Below are positions 26,363 to 35,774 of a stretch of DNA of 36,968 bases, one piece after another (the first letter of the stretch is position 1; each line of letters starts with the position of its first letter). Under the pieces are notes generated by a model. That model was not told the origin of the DNA, did no database searches, and saw only the letters and a program-made list of their open reading frames with translations. The translations under genes and the position numbers were made by a program. Source of the stretch: Hellea sp. Its GTDB lineage: Bacteria; Pseudomonadota; Alphaproteobacteria; Caulobacterales; Maricaulaceae. The stretch covers positions 1 to 36,968 of the forward strand of contig JALZWM010000112.1 of assembly GCA_023300105.1 (NCBI GenBank). Reading direction: 5' to 3'.

Positions 26363-26486
26363 TATGTGTCCTTTTCGTCGCAATAATAGAAATTCGATAA
26401 TCAAAGTGTCAGTTCATCTTGACCCACCATCTACAGTGATTACGAATAACCTCAATAGCTCGGATTGAATATAAAAAGAGGACCTT

Positions 26487-28406
26487 ATGCGCAAATTATT
26501 ACTCTCGGCAACAAGCATCGCATTCTTGAGCTTAGGCGCGTGTCAGCCTGAAGCAACCATCGAAGCCTTAGAAACAGCAGTTGAAAAGCCATTAACTGAA
26601 AAACTTGCGACAGAAAAACCAACCAACACGGTTGAGAATTTAACAGCGGCAGCAACGGCAGGAACTGAAAACGGTCCCCCCTCCCTTCAAGAAGCAAAAG
26701 AGTTTCTTGAACAGGCTGAGAAAGACATTGTTGAACTGAATGGGTTTGCATCGAAAGTATATTGGATTCAAGCCAACTTCATAACAGAAGACACAAATGC
26801 CTTAGCAGCACTGGCTGGAACACAACAGGCTAAGCTATCTACGCGTCATGCGAATGAGGCTAAGCGCTTTAATGATTTGTCACTTCCTGCCGACATGCGC
26901 AGAAAAATGGACGGCCTAAAACGCGGTAGTAATTTCCCTGCACCTGAAAAAGACGGTGCAGCAGAAGAACTTGCAAAGATTATGACAGGCCTTGAGGCGA
27001 CATACGGAACGGGCAAATTCGAACATAATGGTAAAGATATCACTCTAGGTGAAGCTTCTGACATTATTGCAAAATCTCGCAAGCCAGAAGAGCTTTTAGC
27101 GGTATGGGAAGGCTGGCGTACAGTTTCTCCACCGATGAAAAATGATTATTCACGTATGGTCAATATCGTCAATGAAGGCTCCAAAGAATTAGGTTACAAT
27201 GACACGGGCGCTTTATGGCGCGGCGGTTATGACATGGACGGAGAAGCGTTCATTAAAGAAGCAGACCGTCTTTGGGGGCAAGTCAAACCTCTTTACGACC
27301 AACTACACTGTAATACTCGCGCAGCCCTCAATACGGCCTATGGTGATGAAGTTGCGCCTTTAGACGCCCCTATTCGTGCAGATCTACTTGGGAATATGTG
27401 GGGCCAAAGCTGGGGCAATATTGGAGACTTGGTCGCGCCTAAAGGCAGTAGCAAAGGCGTGGACATCACGAAGCTGCTTGAAGAAAATAAGTACACCCAA
27501 ATGCAAATGGTCAAAACTGCAGAAAAGTTCTTTACCTCACTCGGTTTTGAGCCCCTTCCTGAGACTTTTTGGAATCGCTCTCTAATAACAAAACCAAAAG
27601 ACCGCGAGGTTGTATGCCATGCGTCAGCTTGGAACCTTGACGATATTGATGATATTCGCATTAAAATGTGTACGAAGATTACGGGTGAAGATTTCGTGAC
27701 AGTTCATCATGAGCTCGGGCATAATTTTTACCAACGAGCCTATAAAGACCAACCTGTATTTTACAAAAACGGCGCAAATGATGGTTTCCACGAAGCCATC
27801 GGCGACATGATCGCTTTGTCCATTACGCCTGAATATTTAGTCAAAGTAGGTTTACTGGACCAAAAAGATATTCCGAGTGCAGATGCTGATTTATCTCTAT
27901 TGATGCAGCAAGCCATGGATAAAGTCGCTTTTCTTCCGTTCGGGCTGATGGTTGATCAATGGCGCTGGAAAGTCTTTTCTGGTGAATATAGCCCGTCTGA
28001 ATATAATTCAGGCTGGTGGGAGCTTCGGGAAAAGTATCAAGGCCTAAGATCGCCGAGTGTGCGCCCAGATGATGCATTTGACCCAGGTGCAAAATTCCAC
28101 ATTCCTGGCAACACGCCTTACATGCGCTATTTTCTCGCTCACATTTTGCAATTTCAATTCCATAAAGCCGCTTGTGATATGGCCGGATTTGAAGGTCCAC
28201 TTCATCAGTGTTCAATTTATGAAAATGAAGAAGTTGGTCGCCGTTTCAATGCTATGATGAAAATGGGGGCATCAAAGCCTTGGCCTGATGCCTTAGAAGC
28301 CTTTACAGGTACGCGCGATATGGATGGATCTGCGATTTTAGAGTATTTCTCGCCGCTTATGGCTTATCTTGAAGAACAAAATAAAGATCGCTCTTGCGGT
28401 TGGTAA
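26487..28406 (+). CDS. M2-family peptidyl-dipeptidase lipoprotein (ACE homologue)
   Basis: A 639-residue zinc peptidase. The lipoprotein signal has lipobox LGAC with Cys19, followed by a low-complexity Glu/Lys/Thr-rich linker to about residue 65. The catalytic domain carries HELGH at 408-412 (zinc ligands His408 and His412, base Glu409) and the third ligand Glu436 in GFHEAIGD. SVRPDDAFDPGAKFHIP and YMRYFLAHILQFQFH match bacterial relatives of angiotensin-converting enzyme. It should remove C-terminal dipeptides from peptides in the periplasm. AGAGGA-type Shine-Dalgarno (26478-26482) before the ATG. A strong terminator follows. Confidence 0.95.
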   Translation: MRKLLLSATSIAFLSLGACQPEATIEALETAVEKPLTEKLATEKPTNTVENLTAAATAGTENGPPSLQEAKEFLEQAEKDIVELNGFASKVYWIQANFITEDTNALAALAGTQQAKLSTRHANEAKRFNDLSLPADMRRKMDGLKRGSNFPAPEKDGAAEELAKIMTGLEATYGTGKFEHNGKDITLGEASDIIAKSRKPEELLAVWEGWRTVSPPMKNDYSRMVNIVNEGSKELGYNDTGALWRGGYDMDGEAFIKEADRLWGQVKPLYDQLHCNTRAALNTAYGDEVAPLDAPIRADLLGNMWGQSWGNIGDLVAPKGSSKGVDITKLLEENKYTQMQMVKTAEKFFTSLGFEPLPETFWNRSLITKPKDREVVCHASAWNLDDIDDIRIKMCTKITGEDFVTVHHELGHNFYQRAYKDQPVFYKNGANDGFHEAIGDMIALSITPEYLVKVGLLDQKDIPSADADLSLLMQQAMDKVAFLPFGLMVDQWRWKVFSGEYSPSEYNSGWWELREKYQGLRSPSVRPDDAFDPGAKFHIPGNTPYMRYFLAHILQFQFHKAACDMAGFEGPLHQCSIYENEEVGRRFNAMMKMGASKPWPDALEAFTGTRDMDGSAILEYFSPLMAYLEEQNKDRSCGW

Positions 28407-28434
28407 GCTAATTCTCACTAACAGTTTATGTATT

Positions 28435-28459
28435 AAGCCCGCTTTAAGCGGGCTTTTTT
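28435..28459 (+). terminator. Rho-independent terminator of the M2 peptidase gene
   Basis: AAGCCCGCTT (28435-28444) and AAGCGGGCTT (28446-28455) pair perfectly around a single base and continue into a run of six T (28454-28459). It is the clearest terminator in the window. Confidence 0.9.
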
Positions 28460-28531
28460 GTCTATGGTTAACGCCTCGGAAAGGAGTTCAACCCTAGAAC
28501 AGGCATGAATAATGTTTCGAGGAATCACAAC

Positions 28532-29881
28532 ATGGCCAAGGGGCAATCTCAAAAAACGGTTTTGATAGCGACAGATAACCTGCGGGAAGCTCAATTTATA
28601 GCTGAGGAATTGGGGACGCAGGGGTACAATATTGTATTTAGTGAATTTGATGGAAAAACACTCAAAGGAACCCCTGTTACGCCGCCTGAAGCCGTTTTAT
28701 TCGTGTTTTCTGACTATATTGAAAAAACGCCATCTATAGTGAAGGCTTTAAAAAACCATTTCTCGCCTAAAACACCTCCATTTATTGGCGCTTTAGCTCG
28801 AGATGAGAGTATTGATACAGATGTGTTCGAGAGTGTAATTTTTCCACCCGCACATATAACACAAATTGCTAATCGTGTGAGCTCTATGATTCGACTTGGG
28901 CAAATGGAACGTGAAATCAATCGTAGGATAATAACACTCAAAGAAGACTTTGGTATCTCATATACATTATCTGATGCCGCGCTTATAAAACCCTTCAAAA
29001 TATTATTCATAGGTAAAGCGACCCCAGATTTCATGGTCATTATCAATGCTCTGCAAGTAAAAAACGTTGAAGTCGTCGCCGCATTCACCTCCTTTAGTGC
29101 GTTTGATTATTTACATGATGGTAATTTTGATGCGGTGGTTATGAACGCTTTGAATGAAGTGGAACCAGCTCTAACAATCTCTGAAACTATGCGAAGAAAT
29201 GCAAAACTCTTTCATGTTCCAACACTATTTCTCATCGATTCTGAAACGTTTGATAGTCATGAACTCGCCTATAAAAAAGGCGCCAAGGATATCATTTCTA
29301 CACAGGCCAATACGCAAGAAATTAGCGGGCGCATTTTAGAGTTAGCCAATTATCATCGTATCCATATGTTATTAAAAGAAGAGTTCCAATCAATAGGTGA
29401 AAATTGCATTGATGATGATTCTAAAGTTTTCACTGAGGCATTTTTCAGAGCTCATTTACGGCGCGTAACGGAAGACACTAAAACAGCTTCGGACAAGCTC
29501 ACAGTGATTGCAATCCAAGCAAAACCAAATGCTCACACCCAAATTCCTACAGAGAAAATCAATGCAGCCATGGCGCAGGTTGGCCAAATGATAAAAAATC
29601 TCGTCCGAATGCAAGATGTGACAACGCGAATATCGGAAGATATCTTCATGATAGCCTTCCCTGAGCAAAATATTGAATCTGTGCGTGTTGTCATTGAACG
29701 TATCGAAGGTATTGTGGATTGTGCCGCATTTGACACAGGCGATATGAATAGTGGAGCTTTTACGGTTTCACTACATACGGCTATATTGGAGTATATGGGT
29801 CACGAAAGTAGTGATACATTAATCGACCAAGCTCTTTCAGAATTAACGGGGCAGCCGACAGGCCGACTGAAAGCAAGTTAA
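28532..29881 (+). CDS. PopA/PleD-like protein: two degenerate receiver domains and a degenerate GGDEF domain with intact I-site
   Basis: From ATG 28532 (GAGGA about eight bases upstream) 449 residues; an ATG at 28505 in the same frame lacks a well-placed Shine-Dalgarno. A receiver-like domain (about 8-120) has no clear phospho-acceptor. A second (about 150-275) has Asn205 in DAVVMNALNEVEP where the acceptor Asp belongs. The last 150 residues are a GGDEF fold: VRMQDVTTRISEDIFMIAFP aligns with RxxD-xxxRY-GGEEF. So the active-site GG(D/E)EF has become SEDIF (368-372), while the c-di-GMP inhibitory site RxxD (Arg359, Asp362) is kept. This is the pattern of Caulobacter PopA, a c-di-GMP receptor in CtrA turnover. 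Receptor function here is inference. It shares TTAA with the mfd stop. Confidence 0.82.
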   Translation: MAKGQSQKTVLIATDNLREAQFIAEELGTQGYNIVFSEFDGKTLKGTPVTPPEAVLFVFSDYIEKTPSIVKALKNHFSPKTPPFIGALARDESIDTDVFESVIFPPAHITQIANRVSSMIRLGQMEREINRRIITLKEDFGISYTLSDAALIKPFKILFIGKATPDFMVIINALQVKNVEVVAAFTSFSAFDYLHDGNFDAVVMNALNEVEPALTISETMRRNAKLFHVPTLFLIDSETFDSHELAYKKGAKDIISTQANTQEISGRILELANYHRIHMLLKEEFQSIGENCIDDDSKVFTEAFFRAHLRRVTEDTKTASDKLTVIAIQAKPNAHTQIPTEKINAAMAQVGQMIKNLVRMQDVTTRISEDIFMIAFPEQNIESVRVVIERIEGIVDCAAFDTGDMNSGAFTVSLHTAILEYMGHESSDTLIDQALSELTGQPTGRLKAS

Positions 29882-32800
29882 GTCACCTCACGAATAAGGG
29901 CTTTTACAGCACGTTCTGCGCCTTTTAGTCTCGGAGTTGCTTTCTCAAAATTACCTTTAACCAAAATCGTTTGATCCGGGCGTAATCTCCACCCACTGTT
30001 TTGCGTGATAGCATTTAGAATAATGGATGGGTCTTTTATATCTTTGTGACGCACAGTTAAAACGACGCCCATAGGCCCTGCATCAATCTTTTCTACGTGA
30101 GCTTGGCGACATAAGCGTTTTATTTTCATAACCTTCAAGAGGGAATCGACTTCTTGCGGCAAAGGTCCAAATCTATCAATAAGTTCAGCGGCTAATCCGT
30201 CGCCTGCTGTATCATCCTCTATCTCTGATATTCTACGGTATGTAGCTAAGCGTAAATTGAGGTCTTCAATATAGGTTTCCGGAATAAGTATAGCTACGCC
30301 AACATTGACCTGCGGAGACCAGCTTTGATCTTTAACCGTGTCATCGTCTTTAAGCTCCGCTACCGCCTCTTCTAAGAGGTGCTGATAAAGTTCAACGCCA
30401 AGGTCTTTGATATGACCAGACTGCTCTTCTCCGAGCGGGTTACCTCCGCCGCGCATATCCAAATCATGGCTGGCGAGTGTGAAGCCAGCGCCAAGTGTAT
30501 CTAAAGATTGTAATATTTTTAACCGTTGCAGCGCGCCAGCCGAAGCCACGTGCTCATCAGGCATTGTAAGGTAAGCATAAGCACGGACTTTAGAGCGCCC
30601 GACTCGGCCCCGCATTTGATAAAGCTGAGAGAGCCCAAAGCGGTCAGCCCGGTAAACAATCATTGTATTAGCGGACGGGATATCAATGCCGCTCTCAATA
30701 ATGGATGTAGAAATTAGAACGTCATATTGACCGTCATAGAAGGCGGTCATGATATCTTCGAGCGTTCCCCCAGCCATCTGACCATGGGCAATTACATATT
30801 TCACTTCAGGCACTGAGTCGCGCATAAAGGCTTCGATACGCGGAATATCAGCAATGCGCGGGGCGACAAAGAAGCTTTGCCCACCGCGGTATTTCTCACG
30901 AAGAATGGCCTTACGAATAGACACCTCATCAAAGGGTGAGACATATGTTCGAATAGCGAGGCGATCGACAGGCGGCGTCGCTATTAGAGAAAGATCACGA
31001 ATGCCCGAGAGCGCCATTTGCAAGGTACGCGGTATAGGCGTTGCTGTAAGCGTAAGAACATGCATGTCAGCGCGCAGGGATTTTAAGCGCTCTTTATGTT
31101 GAACACCAAAGCGCTGCTCTTCATCGACGATAATCATGCCTAGATCTTTAAATTCCACAGACTTTGCCAATAAGGCGTGTGTTCCAATAACGATTTCACA
31201 CCGTCCGCTTGCGAGCTCTTCTTTTGTCAGGCTCGCATCTTTGGTGGAGACCAATCGTGAAAGATGCCTGACATTAACAGGCCAACCTCTGAACCGTTCG
31301 GTAAATGTTTTAAAATGCTGCCGGGATAAAATCGTCGTCGGTGCCACAATCGCAACTTGCTTGCCGCTCATGGCAACCGCAAAGGCTGCCCGCAGCGCAA
31401 CTTCGGTTTTCCCAAAGCCAACATCACCGCAAATCAAGCGGTCCATAGGCCTTCCGCTTCTAAGGTCTGTAAAGACATCTTCTATGGCGCTTAGCTGATC
31501 ATCTGTTTCCGCATAAGGAAAACGCGCACAAAACTCATTATAAGGCCCGTCTTCAATAACTGTGGCCTCACAACGGCGCATCGCTCGTTTAGCTGCGATA
31601 ACAATAAGCTCGCCCGCCATATCTTTCAGGCGCTTTTTCGCTTTCGCTTTACGTGATTGCCAAGCAACACCGCCAAGACGGTCAAGTATAGCGCCTTCAC
31701 TGGCCGCTCCGTAGCGGGATAAAAGCTCAATATTCTCGACAGGTAAGTATAATTTTGCGCCGCCATGATATTCAAGCACAAGACAGTCGTGCGGGGCGTC
31801 CTGAACCTGTAACGTTTTCAAACCGAGATACCGTCCAAGACCGTGGTCAATATGGACAATAAGGTCCATGGGCTGAATCGCAGACGCCTCAGATATAAAA
31901 TTCTTTGCCTTACGCTTACGGCCACGGTTTACGAGACGATCACCGAGAATGTCTTGCTCTGAAATAATGACTGTATCACCAAAAGCAAAACCTTGCTCGA
32001 TAGGCAGTATAATGCGGCGAACACTTCCGATAGGCGTTTTAAGCGCCCCTGCTCCGCTTGGTTCTTGAGACGCAATCAGGTTATGATCTGCGAGGACTGA
32101 GCCTAAACGTTCACAAGACCCCTCTGTCCATGCCGCAATTAGGATGCGTTTCTTGCTATTTTTAAGTGTCTGAACATAATCACAGACTGCTGCAAAAACA
32201 TTTGCACCTTCGGTTCGGCGTTCATTGGAAAAGCTACGGCCGAGTTTACCTTCAAAGTCTACTTTGTTTTGTGTATCCGGCGGGATGAAAGGCGTATGAT
32301 CTCTTACCTGATACGGCGCTAAGATTTCAGTCCAACTTGCATCACTCAAATAGAGTGTTTCGACAGGGAGCGGACGGAAGACACCTGCCGTTTTTGCGGG
32401 GTCGCCAGAACCTGTATCTTTACTCTCAACATATTCCTGACGCGATGTATAAAAATCTTCAACCAAATCAAGGCGTTCAGCCTTAGATTCGCGAAGCAAC
32501 CCGTCGAGCCCAATCAACGTATCTGCCCCCGCATAGTCAAAGACAGTTTCAAGGTATGGATAAAACAATGGCAGATAATGCTCGATACCTTGCGGACGAA
32601 TACCTTCCACAACAGCGGCATAGACTGGGTCTTTACTAACGCCGCCGCCAAAGCTCGCAATGTAGTTTTTGCGGAATGTGCCGACAGCAAGGTCAGACAT
32701 GAGGACTTCACTCACAGGCGCGAGATGAACTTCTTTAAGCTTATTTATTGTCCGCTGTGTATCAACATCAAATGCGCGAATACTTTCGAGGTCATCTCCA

Positions 32801-33360
32801 AAAAAATCGAGACGTATGGGGTCCTCAAGCGCAGGCGGGTAAACATCAATCAAACCTCCCCGTATCGCGTAATCCCCAGGTTCCATCACAGTAGAGGCGC
32901 GGGAATAACCATTGGCAGACAAGTACTTTTCGAGAACCTCACGTCTAAGCTCACGGCCCGCATAGGCTTTAAAGCCTGCGGCATGTATGATGGAACGCGG
33001 CGGAACCTTTTGCATAGCCGCGCTCACAGTCGTCACGATGATTAAGGGCTTATCGCTTGGCGTAACTAAGAGCGTATGAAGCGCGGCAGCTCTTCTAGCA
33101 GCTAATGTTCGGCCTGGTGATACGCGGTCATACGGGAGGCAATCCCATGCAGGCAATGAAATAACAGGGATGTCCGGCGCAAAAAAACGGCAAGCTGACA
33201 TAAAAGCGGAAGCACGGCTATCGTCACGTGCGATGAATAATCCCCGTCCGCCGCGATATTTAATAGCCCGTGTAAAGACAAGCGCGTCCGCCCCTTCTGG
33301 CAATCCCGCAGCAATAAGGGACGGCTCACGCCCCGCATATCGGTTAAGCTGTATCTGCAT
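29878..33360 (-). CDS. mfd: transcription-repair coupling factor
   Basis: A 1160-residue ATPase that removes RNA polymerase stalled at DNA lesions and recruits UvrA. The N-terminal UvrB-like region spans about 1-330 (SLPAWDCLPYDRVSP, YAIRGGLIDVYPP). The polymerase-binding CarD-like domain lies near 490-580 (DLIVHIDHGLGRYLGL). The RecG-like motor has Walker A Lys651 (CGDVGFGKTEVALRAAF), DEEQ at 746-749 and TATPIPRTLQMAL. The TRCF domain is at the C-terminus. Its ATG shares one base with the sdhE stop, so the two are cotranslated; the stop shares TTAA with the convergent PopA-like gene. Confidence 0.98.
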   Translation of the reverse strand: MQIQLNRYAGREPSLIAAGLPEGADALVFTRAIKYRGGRGLFIARDDSRASAFMSACRFFAPDIPVISLPAWDCLPYDRVSPGRTLAARRAAALHTLLVTPSDKPLIIVTTVSAAMQKVPPRSIIHAAGFKAYAGRELRREVLEKYLSANGYSRASTVMEPGDYAIRGGLIDVYPPALEDPIRLDFFGDDLESIRAFDVDTQRTINKLKEVHLAPVSEVLMSDLAVGTFRKNYIASFGGGVSKDPVYAAVVEGIRPQGIEHYLPLFYPYLETVFDYAGADTLIGLDGLLRESKAERLDLVEDFYTSRQEYVESKDTGSGDPAKTAGVFRPLPVETLYLSDASWTEILAPYQVRDHTPFIPPDTQNKVDFEGKLGRSFSNERRTEGANVFAAVCDYVQTLKNSKKRILIAAWTEGSCERLGSVLADHNLIASQEPSGAGALKTPIGSVRRIILPIEQGFAFGDTVIISEQDILGDRLVNRGRKRKAKNFISEASAIQPMDLIVHIDHGLGRYLGLKTLQVQDAPHDCLVLEYHGGAKLYLPVENIELLSRYGAASEGAILDRLGGVAWQSRKAKAKKRLKDMAGELIVIAAKRAMRRCEATVIEDGPYNEFCARFPYAETDDQLSAIEDVFTDLRSGRPMDRLICGDVGFGKTEVALRAAFAVAMSGKQVAIVAPTTILSRQHFKTFTERFRGWPVNVRHLSRLVSTKDASLTKEELASGRCEIVIGTHALLAKSVEFKDLGMIIVDEEQRFGVQHKERLKSLRADMHVLTLTATPIPRTLQMALSGIRDLSLIATPPVDRLAIRTYVSPFDEVSIRKAILREKYRGGQSFFVAPRIADIPRIEAFMRDSVPEVKYVIAHGQMAGGTLEDIMTAFYDGQYDVLISTSIIESGIDIPSANTMIVYRADRFGLSQLYQMRGRVGRSKVRAYAYLTMPDEHVASAGALQRLKILQSLDTLGAGFTLASHDLDMRGGGNPLGEEQSGHIKDLGVELYQHLLEEAVAELKDDDTVKDQSWSPQVNVGVAILIPETYIEDLNLRLATYRRISEIEDDTAGDGLAAELIDRFGPLPQEVDSLLKVMKIKRLCRQAHVEKIDAGPMGVVLTVRHKDIKDPSIILNAITQNSGWRLRPDQTILVKGNFEKATPRLKGAERAVKALIREVT

Positions 33361-33611
33361 TAAGCGAGAGGTTTAAAGGCCTGTAAGCGCGCAAATAAAG
33401 GCGTGTCATATTGCGAAGGGACGGGCTGCTTCCCGCTAATCCACTCGTAAATATCATGATCTTTTGCGGACAGTAAGTCTTCGAACATTGTAAGTTCATC
33501 ATCCGTCAAAGTTTCGACATAGGCTTTTGCAAAGCCCCCCAATATCAGGTCGGCTTCTTTGAACCCGCGGTAATTTGCACGGTATGCTAATCTTTTACGT
33601 CGAATATCCAT
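33360..33611 (-). CDS. sdhE: SdhE-family succinate dehydrogenase assembly factor
   Basis: An 83-residue protein of the SdhE/Sdh5 (DUF339) family, which helps attach FAD to the SDH flavoprotein. The motif YRGFKEADLILGGF stands where the RGxxE signature lies, and ELTMFEDLLSAKDHDIYEWI follows as in other members. It is upstream of mfd with a one-base overlap and 33 bases from the divergent recG frame, the usual alphaproteobacterial arrangement. Confidence 0.93.
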   Translation of the reverse strand: MDIRRKRLAYRANYRGFKEADLILGGFAKAYVETLTDDELTMFEDLLSAKDHDIYEWISGKQPVPSQYDTPLFARLQAFKPLA

Positions 33612-33644
33612 AATGGGCGCATCCTTTAGCTATATTCGTTTCTT

Positions 33645-35774
33645 ATGTCACTTGCGGATGTACAAAACTTCCGTTTAATTGAGCAAATGGTAGGTCGTCC
33701 CTCAGAGTTAAACCCTTTCTTCACGGAAACAACAACGCTTAAAGGCGTTGGACCGCGTGTGGCTGAGTCTTTAGGCCGCGCTATGGGCACGAGATTGAAA
33801 GACTTACTACTAACGCCGCCCTCAGGACTAATAGACAGAAGCTACCGCCCAAAGATATCAGAAGCGACAGCAGATCAAATTTGTACATTCAATGTAACCG
33901 TCGGGCGGCACATGGTCCCGTCCAATCGAAGCCGGCCTCACCGTGTTCGTGTGTTTGATGAAACGGGCGATATGACGCTTGTTTTCTTCAAGGCGCGTTC
34001 TGACTATCTCAACCGTGTTCTGCCAGAAGGCACGCAACGTATAGTCTCGGGCAAAACAGAAGTCTTCAATGCTGAAATGCAGATGACCCATCCTGATTAT
34101 ATTTTGTCACCTGAGAACATTGACGACCTACGGCTTTATGAAACGCTCTATCCGCTTACCGCTGGCCTGTCACAAAAAGTGGCTGGCAAGGCGGTTTTAG
34201 GCGCTCTGCAAAAGCTGCCAACATTACCCGAATGGCTCGACCCAGAAATGATATCCAGACAGAGCTGGCCGAGCTTTCATGAAGCCCTGCTGCGTTTGCA
34301 TAACCCCGAACACCCTGTTGACGTCAAGGTTAATGCCCCGCCTCGCCTCAGACTGGCTTATGACGAGCTTTTCGCAAAGCAACTCGCCATGGCCCTCGTA
34401 CGAGAAAATACCCGCAAAGCAAAAGGACGGTCTTTAAAAGCAACAGGGCAATATGTGGATGATGTGCTTAAAGGTGCGCCGTTCGAGCCAACTGGTGCGC
34501 AGCGAAGGGCGTTTCAAGAAATAAGCAAAGATATGACCTCGCCCTTCCGTATGGCGCGTTTGTTACAAGGTGATGTCGGCGCAGGTAAAACATTTGTCGC
34601 CGCTCTCGCCTGCGCGCAAGCCGCAGAAGCGGGCGTTCAAGTTGCCCTGATGGCCCCTACTGAAATTCTAGCACGGCAACATGCAGACACGTTAAAAACT
34701 TTATTAGCCCCAGCAGGCCTCACCGTAGATGCGGTCACAGGACGCGATAAAGGCAAGGCGCGTGAGGCTTTAGCCACAGGCCTTTCCGAAGGTTATGTTG
34801 ATGTTATCGTCGGCACACACGCCTTATTCCAAAACAAAGTCGAATTCAGAGACTTAGGACTGGTCATTATTGATGAACAGCACAGGTTTGGCGTTCATGA
34901 CCGCCTAAAACTAACTGAAAAAGGTCATAATCCTGATTTACTGGTAATGACGGCGACCCCGATACCGCGTACTCTGGCGCTTACAGCCTATGGCGACCTT
35001 GATGTCTCTAAGCTTGACGAAAAACCTGCGGGACGGAAACCCATTGAAACACGTATTATGCCCCTACAGCGCCTTGATGATGTCATTGACGGCGTAGGCC
35101 GCGCAGTGAAACGCGGAGATCAAGTTTATTGGGTTTGCCCGCTCGTTGAAGATAGCGAACTCATAGATTTATCATCCGTCGAAGACCGTCATAGGCAGCT
35201 CACAGCTATCTTTGGAAACCGTGTGGGATTGCTCCACGGCCGTCTCTCGGCGCAAGAAAAAGAGTCCATGTCTCAAGAGTTTAAGCGCGGCACTTACGAC
35301 ATATTGGTGGCAACAACTGTTATCGAAGTCGGCGTGGACGCCCCTAATGCAACAATCATGGTTATAGAACATGCAGAACGTTTTGGGTTAGCCCAGCTCC
35401 ATCAATTACGCGGGCGTGTTGGACGGGGCAGCAAACAATCTTCTTGCCTGCTCCTCTATAAAGGTCCTTTATCAGTCAACGGAAAGTCGCGTCTCGAAAT
35501 CATGCGTGAAAGTGAAGATGGGTTTTTAATTGCTGAGAAAGATTGGGAACTCAGAGGCTCTGGGGATTTACTTGGCGCAAAACAGAGCGGCTTACCCGCT
35601 TATAAGCTCGCTGACTTGGAAAAACATAAAGCCCTTTTAGAAACAGCCGTTCAAGACGCACGGCTACTGGCTCAAATTGATCCTGAACTCTCTTCCGCGC
35701 GCGGACAAGCGGCTCAAAATCTCTTATATTTATTCGAGCAAGATTTTGGAATTGCTTTAATGAAAGCGGGTTAA
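33645..35774 (+). CDS. recG: ATP-dependent DNA helicase RecG
   Basis: Remodels stalled replication forks and Holliday junctions. 709 residues from ATG 33645: an N-terminal KGVGPRVAESLG helix-hairpin region, the OB-fold wedge (about 60-170), and helicase domains with Walker A Lys315 (GDVGAGKTFVAAL), DEQH at 410-413 (IIDEQHRFGVHDR), TATPIPRTLALTA and QLHQLRGRVGRG. No good Shine-Dalgarno precedes 33645. An in-frame ATG at 33687 would give MVGRPSELNPFF, closer to typical RecG N-termini, so the start is unsure. The stop shares TTAA with the convergent DUF502 gene. Confidence 0.96.
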   Translation: MSLADVQNFRLIEQMVGRPSELNPFFTETTTLKGVGPRVAESLGRAMGTRLKDLLLTPPSGLIDRSYRPKISEATADQICTFNVTVGRHMVPSNRSRPHRVRVFDETGDMTLVFFKARSDYLNRVLPEGTQRIVSGKTEVFNAEMQMTHPDYILSPENIDDLRLYETLYPLTAGLSQKVAGKAVLGALQKLPTLPEWLDPEMISRQSWPSFHEALLRLHNPEHPVDVKVNAPPRLRLAYDELFAKQLAMALVRENTRKAKGRSLKATGQYVDDVLKGAPFEPTGAQRRAFQEISKDMTSPFRMARLLQGDVGAGKTFVAALACAQAAEAGVQVALMAPTEILARQHADTLKTLLAPAGLTVDAVTGRDKGKAREALATGLSEGYVDVIVGTHALFQNKVEFRDLGLVIIDEQHRFGVHDRLKLTEKGHNPDLLVMTATPIPRTLALTAYGDLDVSKLDEKPAGRKPIETRIMPLQRLDDVIDGVGRAVKRGDQVYWVCPLVEDSELIDLSSVEDRHRQLTAIFGNRVGLLHGRLSAQEKESMSQEFKRGTYDILVATTVIEVGVDAPNATIMVIEHAERFGLAQLHQLRGRVGRGSKQSSCLLLYKGPLSVNGKSRLEIMRESEDGFLIAEKDWELRGSGDLLGAKQSGLPAYKLADLEKHKALLETAVQDARLLAQIDPELSSARGQAAQNLLYLFEQDFGIALMKAG

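Noticed and set aside
32578-33045. 155-codon plus-strand frame opposite mfd
   Set aside because: Antisense shadow of the UvrB-like region of Mfd; no motif or ribosome site.
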